Shown here in pieces: positions 17,154 to 26,239 of a stretch of 64,000 nt of DNA; position 1 is the first letter of the stretch, and each line of letters starts with the position of its first letter. The translations under genes were made by a program, and so were the position numbers. The stretch comes from Gordonia alkaliphila. Lineage in GTDB: Bacteria; Actinomycetota; Actinomycetes; Mycobacteriales; Mycobacteriaceae. Location: the NCBI RefSeq assembly GCF_023017165.1, contig NZ_JALKBW010000001.1, positions 1,426,001 through 1,490,000 on the forward strand. The letters are read 5' to 3'. The notes under the pieces were generated by a model that worked only from the letters and a program-made list of their open reading frames with translations, did not search any database and was not told the origin of the DNA.

Positions 17154-18233
17154 GTGGCCGCTCGCGTCAGCGCCGAACAGGCCAATCGCACCCTGCTGCA
17201 CCGGCAGCATCTCCTCGAGCGCGCGGACGAGGACGCCATCGAAGTGATCGACCGGTGCGTGGGACTGCAGGCCCAGGACCCGCAGGCACCGTTCTTCGCG
17301 TTGTGGTCGCGGATCGCCGACTTCGACCCGGGCGAACTCGACGAGTTGCTCCTCGACCGCGAGACCGTGCGGATGCCGCTGCAGCGCGGCACCGTCTTCC
17401 TGATGGATGCGCTCGACGCCCGATGGATTCGGCCCGCGGTGCAGGCGGTGTTCGACGCCGCCCTGGCACGTACCCATCTGCCGCGACTGGGCGACGTCGA
17501 CGTCGACGAGGTGGTGGCCCTCGCCCGCACGGAGTTCGCCGAGCACGCCGCGGAGGACGGATTGTCGGGTGCGGCGTTGCGTGCGGCGCTCAATCGGCGT
17601 TGGCCGCAGGTGCCCGCCGAGGCGTTGGCCGCGGTGGTGCGCGGACGTCTGCCGCTGGTGCAGACCCCGCCGCGCGGCCTGTGGGGACGCAGCGGCGCCC
17701 CGGCGTTCCGGCTCCTCGACGACTGGATCGGGCCGGGCGAACCGGCCGTGACCGACGACGAGGCGCGCAAGGACCTGATCCGCATGTACCTGCGCGGCTT
17801 CGGACCGGCCTCGGCGAAAGCCATCGCCGGTTGGACCGGACTGACCGGTCTGACGCCGTTTCTGAAGGCGATGGACGCCGACTGGGAGGTGGTCACCTAC
17901 GTCGGTCCCGATGGCGGCGAACTGTACGACCTCGAAGGCCTGTCGCTGGTCGACGGCGAGGTCGCGGCGCCGGTCCGGCTGATCGCGCCCTTCGATCAGG
18001 TGCTGGTGGCGAACGCGGACCGCGATCGGATCGCCGCGCCGGAGGTCTATCGCGCCACGGTGACACCGAACGGCCGGTCGCCGGGTTTCGTGCTCGTCGA
18101 CGGACGTCTCGTCGGGACCTGGCAACTGGTCGAGGGGCGCGTGGAGTTGACCGAACTGGTGGACGTGCAACCCGCGCAGCGCGCCGAGGTGGAGCGGGAA
18201 GCGGCCGCTCTCGCCGACTTCGCCGCGCGGTGA
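17154..18233 (+). CDS. Winged-helix DNA-binding protein (HTH_42 / AlkZ-like)
   Basis: 359 residues. The run GLQAQDPQAPFFALWSRI, RETVRMPLQRGTVFLMD and FGPASAKAIAGWTGL, with the C-terminal VNGRSPGFVLVDGRLVGTW-type strand, matches the HTH_42 winged-helix family. Streptomyces AlkZ, a glycosylase that unhooks DNA crosslinks, belongs to it. The QxQ motif important in AlkZ-type enzymes is possibly represented by LQAQD near residue 43. Activity as a DNA glycosylase is therefore possible but not shown. The GTG start has GAGG upstream, and the gene follows msrA by 10 bases. A DnaA-box cluster lies directly downstream. Confidence 0.75.
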   Translation: MAARVSAEQANRTLLHRQHLLERADEDAIEVIDRCVGLQAQDPQAPFFALWSRIADFDPGELDELLLDRETVRMPLQRGTVFLMDALDARWIRPAVQAVFDAALARTHLPRLGDVDVDEVVALARTEFAEHAAEDGLSGAALRAALNRRWPQVPAEALAAVVRGRLPLVQTPPRGLWGRSGAPAFRLLDDWIGPGEPAVTDDEARKDLIRMYLRGFGPASAKAIAGWTGLTGLTPFLKAMDADWEVVTYVGPDGGELYDLEGLSLVDGEVAAPVRLIAPFDQVLVANADRDRIAAPEVYRATVTPNGRSPGFVLVDGRLVGTWQLVEGRVELTELVDVQPAQRAEVEREAAALADFAAR

Positions 18234-18243
18234 TTCTCCACGG

Positions 18244-18554
18244 CTGTCCACTGTTCGGAGGAACAGCGCATCGGAGCGACACGCGCAACTCGAAAGTGGA
18301 ACTTGAGAGTGTCGGGCGGCGTGTTGTCCACACGCTGTCCACAGGGCTTGACGGATCTCCGAAGGTGTACGGACGCGAACCGGGTGGTAACCGGCTGATG
18401 ACCCAGGGCCGGAAAATCGTGCGAAAATGTGAGGAAACCGTCAGCTTTGGCACTTTTACCTAGGTGTTGTCCACAAATCCACAGGGTTGTTCACACCATC
18501 CGGGGAAATTGGACAGACGTGTGGATAACTGTGGGAAACGCGGCCTGTGGAAAA
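18244..18554. repeat. Cluster of DnaA boxes in a 490-bp gene-free region
   Basis: Perfect 9-mers: TTGTCCACA at 18324-18332 and 18467-18475 (+), and TTATCCACA at 18520-18528 (-). One-mismatch sites: CTGTCCACA 18335-18343, TTGTTCACA 18487-18495 and TTTTCCACA 18546-18554 (-). Weaker sites lie at 18244-18252, 18475-18483 and 18530-18538. The stretch at 18411-18460 is unusually A/T-rich for this genome. The whole gap 18234-18725 has no credible gene. It resembles an origin or a DnaA-titrating locus, but neither dnaA nor dnaN is nearby. Confidence 0.75.
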
Positions 18555-18725
18555 CTTTGTGGGCCCGCACGGGACGGTCTGCCGCGATCGTCTCCCTCCG
18601 ATGTGCTAGAAACCGGTGCCGGTCGCGACCGGCCGTCGAAGCCCGAGTGGGTCGCCGGAACCCCGTCGGTCGCGGTGACCACCGCCAAGCTCGTCGCGGA
18701 TTGTGGGAACATGGGAGACGTGAGC

Positions 18726-19058
18726 ATGGACATCGAGCAGATCGACGTCGCCGGGCTACCGGACGACTTCACCGATGTTGACGACCGCGTCCTTCTGGAT
18801 GTCCGCGAGGACTACGAATGGGAAGAAGGGCACGTGCGCGGCGCGCTGCACATCCCCTTGGACGACGTCCCCGGACGGCTCGACGAGATCGACCTCGACC
18901 GCGACCTTCTGGTGATCTGTCGGACCAGCGGACGGTCGTTCCGGTTGCTGCAGTACTTGGCGATGCGCGGCATCGACGGCACCTGCGTGACCGGCGGCAT
19001 GGTGGCCTGGGAGGCCGCGGGCAAGGCCGTCGAGACGGGGATGGGCGAACCGACTTGA
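18726..19058 (+). CDS. Single-domain rhodanese-like protein
   Basis: 110 residues. The rhodanese outline is clear: RVLLDVREDYEWEEGHVRGALHIPLDDV, then the active loop VICRTSGRS with Cys65 as the sulfur-carrying cysteine, and GGMVAWEAAGKAV at the end. The start at 18726 is favoured by GGGAG 8 bases upstream; ATG 18711 and GTG 18720 are in frame alternatives. Such proteins move sulfane sulfur or act in thiol redox. Its stop overlaps the ATG of the next gene (TGATG). Confidence 0.85.
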   Translation: MDIEQIDVAGLPDDFTDVDDRVLLDVREDYEWEEGHVRGALHIPLDDVPGRLDEIDLDRDLLVICRTSGRSFRLLQYLAMRGIDGTCVTGGMVAWEAAGKAVETGMGEPT

Positions 19059-20110
19059 TGCTCGACGTCTGCCTGCGGTGCCAGATCCAGGCCGATCACC
19101 TGCCGGGCCGGACCACGTGTCCGCGATGCGGGGGAAAGCTGTCGGTGCTCGACGCGCAGACCCGCCGCGCCGTCCCGACGCCCGCGCAGTCCGCGCCTGC
19201 CCAATCCCCGCCGACCCAGTACCCGCCGACCCAGTACCCGCCTGGGCAGCCGTCGGCCCGCGTGCCGCAACGACCGCGCCCGGCCGGTCGGCCGCAGCCG
19301 CAGACCACCCGCGCTCGGCTGCGGTGGGTGGCGCATCGACCCCTGAACACGCTGCCTCCGGCGCGCCCGGTGCGTCCGGCGGCTCGGATCGGCACCCCGC
19401 GGTACACCGAGGTGCCGCGGTGGGGCCTGCGCGACGTGGTGTTCCCGCCGGGCGACGACGATCGCGAGGCGAAGAGCCCCGGTGCGCGCCTGCGGTGGGC
19501 CCTGCAGATCATCTGGCCGGTTCTCGCGGTGGCTGCAGCTCTGCAGTTGCTCCGCTACTGCATCCTGATGTTCAACCGCAGCCATCCCATTCCGTACTGG
19601 CTGGATCTGGCGAGCCTGTGGCTGCTGCTGATCTCCGGTGCGGTGGCCGTCGCGGCGGCCGTGTGGGGCCTGTTCCTGTTCACGCGGTGGCTCCTGGCCG
19701 CGCGCGAGCGGTCGTACAAGACCGTCGAGACCAGTGATCCGCGCCGGCGCCGGCTGATCATCGCAGGAGCGGTGCTTCCGTTCGTCAACGTGCTCACCGC
19801 ACCGCTGCTGCTGCTGGAGGCCGCCGCCGCGGTCGGTCCCGCGCAGGCCGCCCGGGTCCGACCGGCGATCAACCGGGTCGCGGTGGCCTGGTGCCTGGTG
19901 AGCGGCCTCGCGTTGATCGCGCTGGTCTACCGGATCGTCGCGTGGTCGAGCGGGTCGATCCAGGTGGGCGCCGACGCGATGGTCGCCACCCTGGTCACGT
20001 TCGTGGCGTCGGGGATCTTCGTCGCCTGGCTGGTCCCGCGCCTGGACGGGCTGGTGGCGACCGACCTCCCGTCGGTGGCGCCGGCCCGACGGTTCGTGGT
20101 GGCCGCGTGA
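19058..20110 (+). CDS. Zinc-ribbon membrane protein, DUF4328-like (Rv3843c-type)
   Basis: 350 residues. The N-terminus has CLRCQIQ...TCPRCGGKL, a four-cysteine zinc ribbon (about residues 5-28). A Pro/Gln-rich linker follows, and then about six hydrophobic helices from residue 150 onward. The position directly before a glpQ1-type gene matches M. tuberculosis Rv3843c, a membrane protein of similar length. The membrane part resembles DUF4328. Function unknown. It overlaps both neighbours by a few bases, so the rhodanese gene, this gene and glpQ1 look like one operon. Confidence 0.75.
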   Translation: MLDVCLRCQIQADHLPGRTTCPRCGGKLSVLDAQTRRAVPTPAQSAPAQSPPTQYPPTQYPPGQPSARVPQRPRPAGRPQPQTTRARLRWVAHRPLNTLPPARPVRPAARIGTPRYTEVPRWGLRDVVFPPGDDDREAKSPGARLRWALQIIWPVLAVAAALQLLRYCILMFNRSHPIPYWLDLASLWLLLISGAVAVAAAVWGLFLFTRWLLAARERSYKTVETSDPRRRRLIIAGAVLPFVNVLTAPLLLLEAAAAVGPAQAARVRPAINRVAVAWCLVSGLALIALVYRIVAWSSGSIQVGADAMVATLVTFVASGIFVAWLVPRLDGLVATDLPSVAPARRFVVAA

Positions 20111-20892
20111 GCACCTCGGGGGTGTCCCGCTCGGGCAAACCGGCCGTCGTCGCCCATCGCGGGGCGTCGGCCGATCACGCCGAGCACACGCTCGCGGCCT
20201 ACGAGGCCGCGCTGCGGGAGGGCGCCGACGGCCTGGAGTGCGACGTCCGGCTGACCGCCGACCACCAGTTGGTGTGCGTGCACGACCGCACCATCGACCG
20301 GACGTCGAACGGTACGGGCGTGGTGAGCGAGCTGACCTTGGATCAGCTGCGCGAGTACGACTTCGGGTCCTGGCACAGCGGGGCGTCGGCCACCGTGCTG
20401 ACGCTGCCCGAACTGCTGGAGTTGACGCTGGACTGGCACCGGCCGGTCCGCCTGTTCATCGAGACCAAGCATCCGGTGCGCTTCGGCAGCCTGGTGGAGC
20501 AGCGCCTGCTCGAGACCCTGCACGAGTTCAAGGTGGGTGCCCCGCCGTCGGCGGATCACAGTCGTGCGGTGGTCATCTCGTTCTCGGCGTCGGGTGTCTG
20601 GCGGATCCGACGGTCCGCGCCCATGCTGCCCACCATCCTGCTCGGCGAGACGGCCCGCGGGCTCACCACCGGCGCGGCCACCGCCGTCGGCGCCACCGGG
20701 ATCGGGCCGTCGGTGGCGACTCTGCGGACACACCCGGACCTGGTCGACAAGGCCGCCGCCGGGGGACGGGTAACGTACGCGTGGACCGTCGATGAACGTG
20801 ATGACGTGCAGTTGTGCGCGGATCTGGGCGTGCGCTGGATCGCGACCAATCATCCCGCTCGGGTGCGTGACTGGCTGGTGACCGTCGACTGA
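20107..20892 (+). CDS. glpQ1: Glycerophosphodiester phosphodiesterase
   Basis: 261 residues from a GTG overlapping the previous stop. It hydrolyses glycerophosphodiesters to glycerol-3-phosphate and an alcohol. The catalytic pair and metal ligands are visible: His17 (VAHRGASADHAEHT), Glu44 and Asp46 (GLECDVRLT), and His59 (LVCVHDRTIDRTSNG). IETKHP and the C-terminal AWTVDERDDVQLCADLGVRWIATNHP complete the TIM-barrel signature. No signal peptide is present, so it should be cytosolic, like Rv3842c. Confidence 0.92.
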   Translation: MSTSGVSRSGKPAVVAHRGASADHAEHTLAAYEAALREGADGLECDVRLTADHQLVCVHDRTIDRTSNGTGVVSELTLDQLREYDFGSWHSGASATVLTLPELLELTLDWHRPVRLFIETKHPVRFGSLVEQRLLETLHEFKVGAPPSADHSRAVVISFSASGVWRIRRSAPMLPTILLGETARGLTTGAATAVGATGIGPSVATLRTHPDLVDKAAAGGRVTYAWTVDERDDVQLCADLGVRWIATNHPARVRDWLVTVD

Positions 20893-20930
20893 CACCGTCG
20901 ACCTCGATTTCGGTAGGGAGAGGCTGAACC

Positions 20931-21896
20931 ATGGCCAAGAAGAGCAAGCGCAACAGCGGACCGCGCCCGGGTAGTAACCGGGCGGAGCGCGTCGCGGCCC
21001 GGAAGGCGCGGCAGGCGGCGGCGCTGGCGCCCCCCGCCCGGCCGTTCGAGGCGTTGCCGGCGGCCGAGTGCGACCTGGTCGCGCTCCGGGCCTTCGTCGC
21101 CTCGGCCACCGCCCAGGTGAGGTTCGCCGACGGCTTCGAGGCGGCCAACGAAGTGGACTTCGCGACCATCCTGCCGGGTGCCGGCGGGGCGTTCGTGCGC
21201 TCGCGCGATGCCGCGACCTGGGGTGAGCGCGGCGCTGCCCGCGGCGTCGACGGCAAGGTGACGCAGGGCCTGGTGGGCCTGCAGACCGACCCCGAGCCCG
21301 CGGACCTCGCGGCCTCGGTGGCCACGGCGCTGACCTGGGCGGCCTCGGCCGAGCCCGGGAGCGAGTACCGCGGCGGCGACGCCGAGCGCGGACTGGCCGA
21401 CATCGTCGACCCGACCGCAGCCCTCGATGTGGTGGTCTACCAGGACTTCTCGTGGTGGTTCGCCGACGACGCCGAGGTGACCCCGCAGATCCAGCAGATG
21501 CTGGGGCGGGCCAACGAGACGATCATGCCGACCGCGCGCCTCACCCCGAACAGCGGACTGGGTGCACCGTGGTGGGTGGATGCGGGCGAGCGTGCCCACC
21601 TGCGCTGGGTGCGACCCGAAGACGAGGACGCCCTGATGAAGGCCATGGCACGACTGCACGCGGCCGGCCGGCTGACGATGGGCGAGGGCTCCCGCTTCGC
21701 GGGCTCGTTCCGCACGCACGGCCTGGTGGTCCCGGTCTTCGATCTGGACAACGAACGCCACCACGAGGAGTGGTACGACGGCCTGCAGCAGCTCGACGAG
21801 TGGTTCGGCGAGGCCCTGGCCGACGACGCGGATCTCACTGCGGCAGAACGCGGTTCGCGGGCCGGCATCCTGGGCCGACAGGTCACCCTGCGCTGA
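20931..21896 (+). CDS. DUF5926-type protein (321 aa)
   Basis: A basic start, MAKKSKRNSGPRPGSNRAERVAARKARQ, is followed by a mixed alpha/beta body with conserved-looking WWFADDAEVTPQIQQML and HHEEWYDGLQQLDEWFGEAL. The layout and length fit the DUF5926 family of actinobacteria (name from memory); its function is unknown. A good ribosome site (TAGGGAGAGG) precedes the ATG. The basic N-terminus suggests contact with nucleic acid or ribosomes, which is only an inference. Confidence 0.7.
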   Translation: MAKKSKRNSGPRPGSNRAERVAARKARQAAALAPPARPFEALPAAECDLVALRAFVASATAQVRFADGFEAANEVDFATILPGAGGAFVRSRDAATWGERGAARGVDGKVTQGLVGLQTDPEPADLAASVATALTWAASAEPGSEYRGGDAERGLADIVDPTAALDVVVYQDFSWWFADDAEVTPQIQQMLGRANETIMPTARLTPNSGLGAPWWVDAGERAHLRWVRPEDEDALMKAMARLHAAGRLTMGEGSRFAGSFRTHGLVVPVFDLDNERHHEEWYDGLQQLDEWFGEALADDADLTAAERGSRAGILGRQVTLR

Positions 21897-21912
21897 GCGC
21901 GGGTGCGCCTGA

Positions 21913-23253
21913 TCAGGCGCCGCCCTCGCTGAGCAGGTCGGTGGGGACCGGCTTGCCGCGTCGCAGGTAGTCGAAGAAGTCCGCCGTCGACTGGTCGGTG
22001 GCCAGCGAGTCGCCGTCGTCGGTGTAGGTGCTTCCGCCGGTGGGGACCGTGGTGGTGACCGTGTCGCCGGTGAGCTTGTAGCCGAGCCACGCGAGATGCC
22101 AAAGGTGGTCGCCGTCGGCGACGGTCAGCGCGGCCACCGCACCGTTCAGGAACGGGAACAGCTGGAACGGATTGAGCAGCACGCTCGGGCTCATCGCGCG
22201 GTGCATCAGCGCGGTGAGGAACTTGCGCTGGTTCACCACGCGTTCGAGATCGGCGTTCGGGAAGGCCCGGGTGCGGACCAGGCCCAGCGCCTGCGCGCCG
22301 TTGAGCGTCTGGCAGCCGGCCTTCAGGCGGAGTCCGGCCTTGGGGTCGCGCAACGGTTGGTCCAGGCACATCTGGACCCCGCCGACCGCGTCGACCAGAC
22401 GGTCGAAGCCGCCGAAGCCGATCTCGGCGTAGTGGTCGATACGCAGGCCGGACAGGTCCTCGACGGTCCGCACCAGCAGCTGCGGACCGCCCTCGTTGAA
22501 GGCGGCGTTGATCTTGTGGCTGCCCATGCCCGGGATCGGGACGTACAGATCGCGCGGGATGGAGATCAGCATCGCGCTGCCGCTGGGCGGCAGGTGGGCC
22601 AGCATGATGGTGTCGGTGCGGGCGCCGTCGCTGTCGCCGGTGGCGAGCTTGTCCTTCTCGTCCTGGGTCAGATCGGCGCGGGAATCGGTGCCGACGATCA
22701 GCCAGGTGGTGCCGGGCGTGCCCGCCGGGCGACCCGCATATGCGGCGAGCGCGTCGACCCGATGCAGCTGGGCGTCGTAGTAGAACAGGACGCCCACCGG
22801 CAGCAGGACCAGGATCAGCAGCACCACCAGGAACCAGCGCAGCAGATGGCGCTTGCGTTTGCGCTTCGGCTTGCCGGCTTGACCGGGTTTTGCGGCCGGG
22901 GGTGCGTTCGGGGGACGGCTCCCACTGTCGTGCACTGTGGCACGCGACGAGCGTTGGCCGGCATGCTCGCCGGGCCGGTCGGCGGCCGGGATGGGCTCGG
23001 GCACCTGCCGCGGCGCATAGCGGCTGGGCTCCGCCGCGGGTGCAGGACCAGGAGCAGGTGCGGGGCGACCCGACGGTTCCCGCGACCAGGCCTGCGGGGC
23101 GGGCCGCTGCGCGGGGCCGGGCGCGTAGGTGGTGCGCGGAGCTTCGGGAACCGGCCGCCGCGGCGGTTGCTGACCCGGGAGTGGTTGCTGACCCTGGGGC
23201 GGAACCACACGCTGCGGCTGCCGCCGCGTCGTCGGCGGCGGCGGAGGCGGCAC
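21913..23253 (-). CDS. LytR-CpsA-Psr (LCP) family protein; 5' end probably frameshifted
   Basis: 446 residues from the readable GTG. The layout is a Pro/Arg/Gln-rich cytosolic tail (1-130), a basic stretch KPKRKRKRHLLRW, one membrane helix (about 137-156) and an extracellular LCP catalytic domain. Catalytic-domain motifs: WLIVGTDSRADLT, GARTDTIMLAHLPP, ISIPRDLYVPIPG, HKINAAFNEGG and DHYAEIGFGGFDRLVDAVGGV. LCP enzymes transfer lipid-linked polymers, such as arabinogalactan here, to peptidoglycan. No ribosome site precedes 23253. In another frame an ATG at 23390, 7 bases after TATTCT, starts MNQPPRPPNRRVPGGSG, a natural N-terminus. One missing base near 23254-23270 would join the two. Confidence 0.85.
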   Translation of the reverse strand: MPPPPPPTTRRQPQRVVPPQGQQPLPGQQPPRRPVPEAPRTTYAPGPAQRPAPQAWSREPSGRPAPAPGPAPAAEPSRYAPRQVPEPIPAADRPGEHAGQRSSRATVHDSGSRPPNAPPAAKPGQAGKPKRKRKRHLLRWFLVVLLILVLLPVGVLFYYDAQLHRVDALAAYAGRPAGTPGTTWLIVGTDSRADLTQDEKDKLATGDSDGARTDTIMLAHLPPSGSAMLISIPRDLYVPIPGMGSHKINAAFNEGGPQLLVRTVEDLSGLRIDHYAEIGFGGFDRLVDAVGGVQMCLDQPLRDPKAGLRLKAGCQTLNGAQALGLVRTRAFPNADLERVVNQRKFLTALMHRAMSPSVLLNPFQLFPFLNGAVAALTVADGDHLWHLAWLGYKLTGDTVTTTVPTGGSTYTDDGDSLATDQSTADFFDYLRRGKPVPTDLLSEGGA

Positions 23254-23427
23254 GGGCCGCGCGCCGCATGCGTGGGCCGACGGGGCGGCTGCGGGAGGCG
23301 CGGACGGTCGGGTGAAGGGGGAACGGCCTCCGGCGGACGGCCCGATCCGCCGGGCACCCGCCGGTTGGGCGGTCGCGGAGGCTGATTCATCCTCGCCAGA
23401 ATACCGACGTGGCGAGGATGAGCGCGC

Positions 23428-24684
23428 TCAGCGCGGCTCGAGGACCTCGAAGCCGGTGAAGCGGGCCAGTTCCTCGGGGATCCGCACCGAGCCGTCCGGC
23501 TGCTGGTGGTTCTCCAGGATCGCGACCAGCCAGCGCGTGGTGGCCAGCGTGCCGTTCAGCGTGGCGGCGGTCTGCGGCTTGCCGTTCTCGTCGCGGTAGC
23601 GGGTGGAGAGGCGGCGGGCCTGGAACGTGGTGCAGTTCGAGGTGGACGTCAGCTCGCGGTAGGTGTTCTGGGTGGGGACCCAGGCCTCGCAGTCGAACTT
23701 GCGCGAGGCGGAACTGCCCAGGTCGCCGGCCGCGACGTCGATCACGCGGTACGGCACGTCGACAGCGGCCAGCATCGACTTCTCGAAGTCGAGGAGACGC
23801 TGGTGCTCGGCGGCGGCGTCCTCCGGCTTGCAGTAGACGAAGCCTTCCACCTTGTCGAACTGGTGCACGCGGATGATGCCGCGGGTGTCCTTGCCGTACG
23901 AGCCGGCTTCGCGGCGGAAACAGGTGGACCAGCCGGCGTAGCGCTTCGGACCGTCGGACAGGTCGAGGATCTCGTCGGAGTGGTAGCCGGCCAGCGGCAC
24001 CTCGGACGTGCCGACCAGGAACATGTCGTCCTGCTCCAGGTGGTACACCTCGTCGGCGTGGGCGCCGAGGAAGCCGGTGCCGTCCATCACCTCGGGGCGC
24101 ACCAGTACCGGCGGGATCATCATGGTGAAGCCGGCGGCCGTGGCCTTCGCGGCGGCCATGTTCAGCAGCCCGAGCTGCAGCATCGCGCCCGGTCCGGTGA
24201 GGAAGTAGAAGCGTGAGCCGGACACCTTGGCGCCGCGGGCCATGTCGATCAGGCCCAGCGACTCGCTGAGCTCGAGGTGATCCTTCGGGTCGGCGATCTC
24301 GGTGGGCGTGCCCACGTGCTCGAGCACCCGGTAGTCGTCTTCGCCGCCCGGCGGGGTCTCCGGCGCGATGAGGTTGGAGATCGCGCGGTGCACCTGGTTG
24401 AAGGTCTGCTCGGCGTCGGACTGCTTGGCGACCGCGGCCTTCACCTGCGCGCCGAGCTCCTTGCCGCGCTCGAGGAGGGCGGTCTTCTCGTCGCCCTGCG
24501 CCTTGCCGACGAGCTTGCCGAGACCCTTCTGCTCGGAGCGGAGGGTGTCGGCCTCGACGATCGCGCTGCGCCGGGTGGCGTCGGCGTCGAGCAACTGGTC
24601 GACGAGTGCCGGATCCTCGCCGCGGGCGCGCTGCGAGTCACGAATCAGATCGGGATTCTCCCGCGCAATCTTCAGGTCAATCAC
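23428..24684 (-). CDS. serS: Seryl-tRNA synthetase
   Basis: 418 residues. It charges tRNA-Ser. An N-terminal helical tRNA-binding arm (about 25-105) precedes the class II core, with motif 2 [25 protein letters not shown] in outline and motif 3 [17 protein letters not shown]. The GTG start lies 7 bases after TAGGGT, so a leaderless transcript is likely. Gene order with the LCP gene and the divergent septum-formation gene matches M. tuberculosis Rv3834c-Rv3835. Confidence 0.96.
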   Translation of the reverse strand: MIDLKIARENPDLIRDSQRARGEDPALVDQLLDADATRRSAIVEADTLRSEQKGLGKLVGKAQGDEKTALLERGKELGAQVKAAVAKQSDAEQTFNQVHRAISNLIAPETPPGGEDDYRVLEHVGTPTEIADPKDHLELSESLGLIDMARGAKVSGSRFYFLTGPGAMLQLGLLNMAAAKATAAGFTMMIPPVLVRPEVMDGTGFLGAHADEVYHLEQDDMFLVGTSEVPLAGYHSDEILDLSDGPKRYAGWSTCFRREAGSYGKDTRGIIRVHQFDKVEGFVYCKPEDAAAEHQRLLDFEKSMLAAVDVPYRVIDVAAGDLGSSASRKFDCEAWVPTQNTYRELTSTSNCTTFQARRLSTRYRDENGKPQTAATLNGTLATTRWLVAILENHQQPDGSVRIPEELARFTGFEVLEPR

Positions 24685-24740
24685 GACTCAAACCCTACTC
24701 GGAGCGCAGCGTTCCCGATCGCCAGGCATGATGGACGACG

Positions 24741-25856
24741 ATGAGTGATCCCGAACTTGAGCCCCAGGGCCCCGAAGACGCCGGCGCGGTGCGCCGGCGA
24801 GTGTCGGCGACCCGTCTTGTCACGGTGTTGGTGGCGGTCCTCGTCGGCGCAGCTGCGACCGGCGGTGTGATCGCGTGGCGCGGCGGATTCTCCGAGGCCG
24901 GCGGACTCGGCGACTCGGTCATCGGCGAGGGCAACTCCTACACCGAGACCGACTTCACTCGCTCGGCACCCGGCGACTGCCTGACCTGGGCCGACGACAC
25001 CGCGGGCACGCCGAGCAAGGTGTCCTGCGAGCAGCCCCACCGCTTCGAGGTGGCGGGCACCGTCGACACCGAGCAGTTCCCGGGCGCCGAGTTCGGGCCC
25101 ACTGCACCGTGGCCCGGCCCGGAGCGGTTCGTGACCGTTCGCGACGAACAGTGCGGCGTGCTCGTCGACCGCTACCTGGGCAACGGTGGGCTGGATCCGC
25201 AGGGGCGGCTGGCCGTGGGCCTGATGTATCCGTCGAAGACGCAGTGGGAGCGCGGCGCGCGTGTCCTGCGGTGCGGTATCGAGGAGCCCGGTCCCAACGG
25301 CATGCAGCAGGAGACCACGGGCGCGGCCGCCACGGTCGACCAGTCCTTCGCGTGGCCCGACGGCACGTGCATCGGTTTCGACGACGCCACCCGCAAGCCG
25401 ACCACGCAACCCGTGGACTGCTCCGTACCGCACGCCTTCCAGACCACGGGCGTCGTCGATCTGTCGCAGCGCTTCGGTGGTCGCGATTCGGGTAAGCCGT
25501 GGCCCACCGTCGCCGCGCAGAACGAGTACCTGAAGACCATCTGCCCCAACCAGACCAACCGGTTCTTCGGCGGGGAGAAGAAGTTCGAGGCGACCACCCT
25601 GAACGTGCAGTGGTCGGTGATCTCCGAGGTCAGTTGGCACGCCGGCAGCCGCCGCGTGGTCTGCTACGTCGCGCTGCCCGACCGCGGCGGCTTCGCCAAG
25701 TTGGTCGGCGATGCCCGCGAACAGCTGTTCATCAACGGCAAGATGCCGTCCGCGCCGGCCCAGGGTCCGCCCGGCCGAGCGCTGCCCACACCGGTGCCGT
25801 TGCCGCCGGGATACACACCGAGCGATCGGGAAGCGCCGGCTCCCGCAGGAGGTTGA
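24741..25856 (+). CDS. Septum-formation-domain membrane protein (Rv3835-like)
   Basis: 371 residues. A short cytosolic tail is followed by one membrane helix (about 28-47) and an exported domain. That domain has two similar halves, each beginning with a GDCLTW- or GTCIGF-type strand and a conserved PHRFEVAGTVD or PHAFQTTGVVD motif. This is the layout of the Septum_form family. Paired cysteines (for example DEQCGVL, VLRCGI, KTICPN, RRVVCYV) suggest disulfides. The position divergent from serS and upstream of the zincin gene matches Rv3835. A role in division or envelope is only suggested by the family name. Confidence 0.8.
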   Translation: MSDPELEPQGPEDAGAVRRRVSATRLVTVLVAVLVGAAATGGVIAWRGGFSEAGGLGDSVIGEGNSYTETDFTRSAPGDCLTWADDTAGTPSKVSCEQPHRFEVAGTVDTEQFPGAEFGPTAPWPGPERFVTVRDEQCGVLVDRYLGNGGLDPQGRLAVGLMYPSKTQWERGARVLRCGIEEPGPNGMQQETTGAAATVDQSFAWPDGTCIGFDDATRKPTTQPVDCSVPHAFQTTGVVDLSQRFGGRDSGKPWPTVAAQNEYLKTICPNQTNRFFGGEKKFEATTLNVQWSVISEVSWHAGSRRVVCYVALPDRGGFAKLVGDAREQLFINGKMPSAPAQGPPGRALPTPVPLPPGYTPSDREAPAPAGG

Positions 25857-25858
25857 CC

Positions 25859-26206
25859 GTGGCGGTCAAGATGTCCGATGAGAAGTTCGAGATCCTCGTC
25901 GGGGAAGCCCTGGACCTCCTGCCGGAGGAACTCATGCGGGCCATGGACAACGTGGTGATCCTGATCGAGCCGTTCAATCCGGAGAACCGGAACCTGTTGG
26001 GGCTCTACACCGGCGTGGCGCTGACGCGGCGCACGCACGACTACGGCGGCCTGCCCGACACCATCGCGATCTACCGCGACATCATCCTGTCGATCTGCCA
26101 CACCTCCGACGAGGTGCGCCAGCAGGTGGCGGTCACCGTGCTGCACGAGATCGGCCACCACTTCGGGATCGACGACGACTGGCTCGACGCCCACGGCTGG
26201 GGCTGA
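25859..26206 (+). CDS. Zincin-like metallopeptidase (Rv3836-like)
   Basis: 115 residues. The GTG at 25859 is chosen because CAGGAGG lies 6 bases upstream; longer frames lack this. HEIGHHFGIDD (His96, Glu97, His100) is a zinc-binding HExxH motif followed by the third-ligand region. The fold matches the small metallopeptidase family that includes Rv3836. The substrate is unknown. It follows the septum-formation gene with 2 bases between stop and start, so the two form an operon. Confidence 0.85.
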   Translation: MAVKMSDEKFEILVGEALDLLPEELMRAMDNVVILIEPFNPENRNLLGLYTGVALTRRTHDYGGLPDTIAIYRDIILSICHTSDEVRQQVAVTVLHEIGHHFGIDDDWLDAHGWG

Positions 26207-26239
26207 CCGCCCTCCGCACTGTCGTTTTCCGGTGAACCT

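Noticed and set aside
18234-18725. Calling the DnaA-box region the chromosomal origin
   Set aside because: dnaA, dnaN, recF, rpmH and rnpA are all absent nearby, and gene order places the usual origin elsewhere. It is reported only as a DnaA-box cluster.
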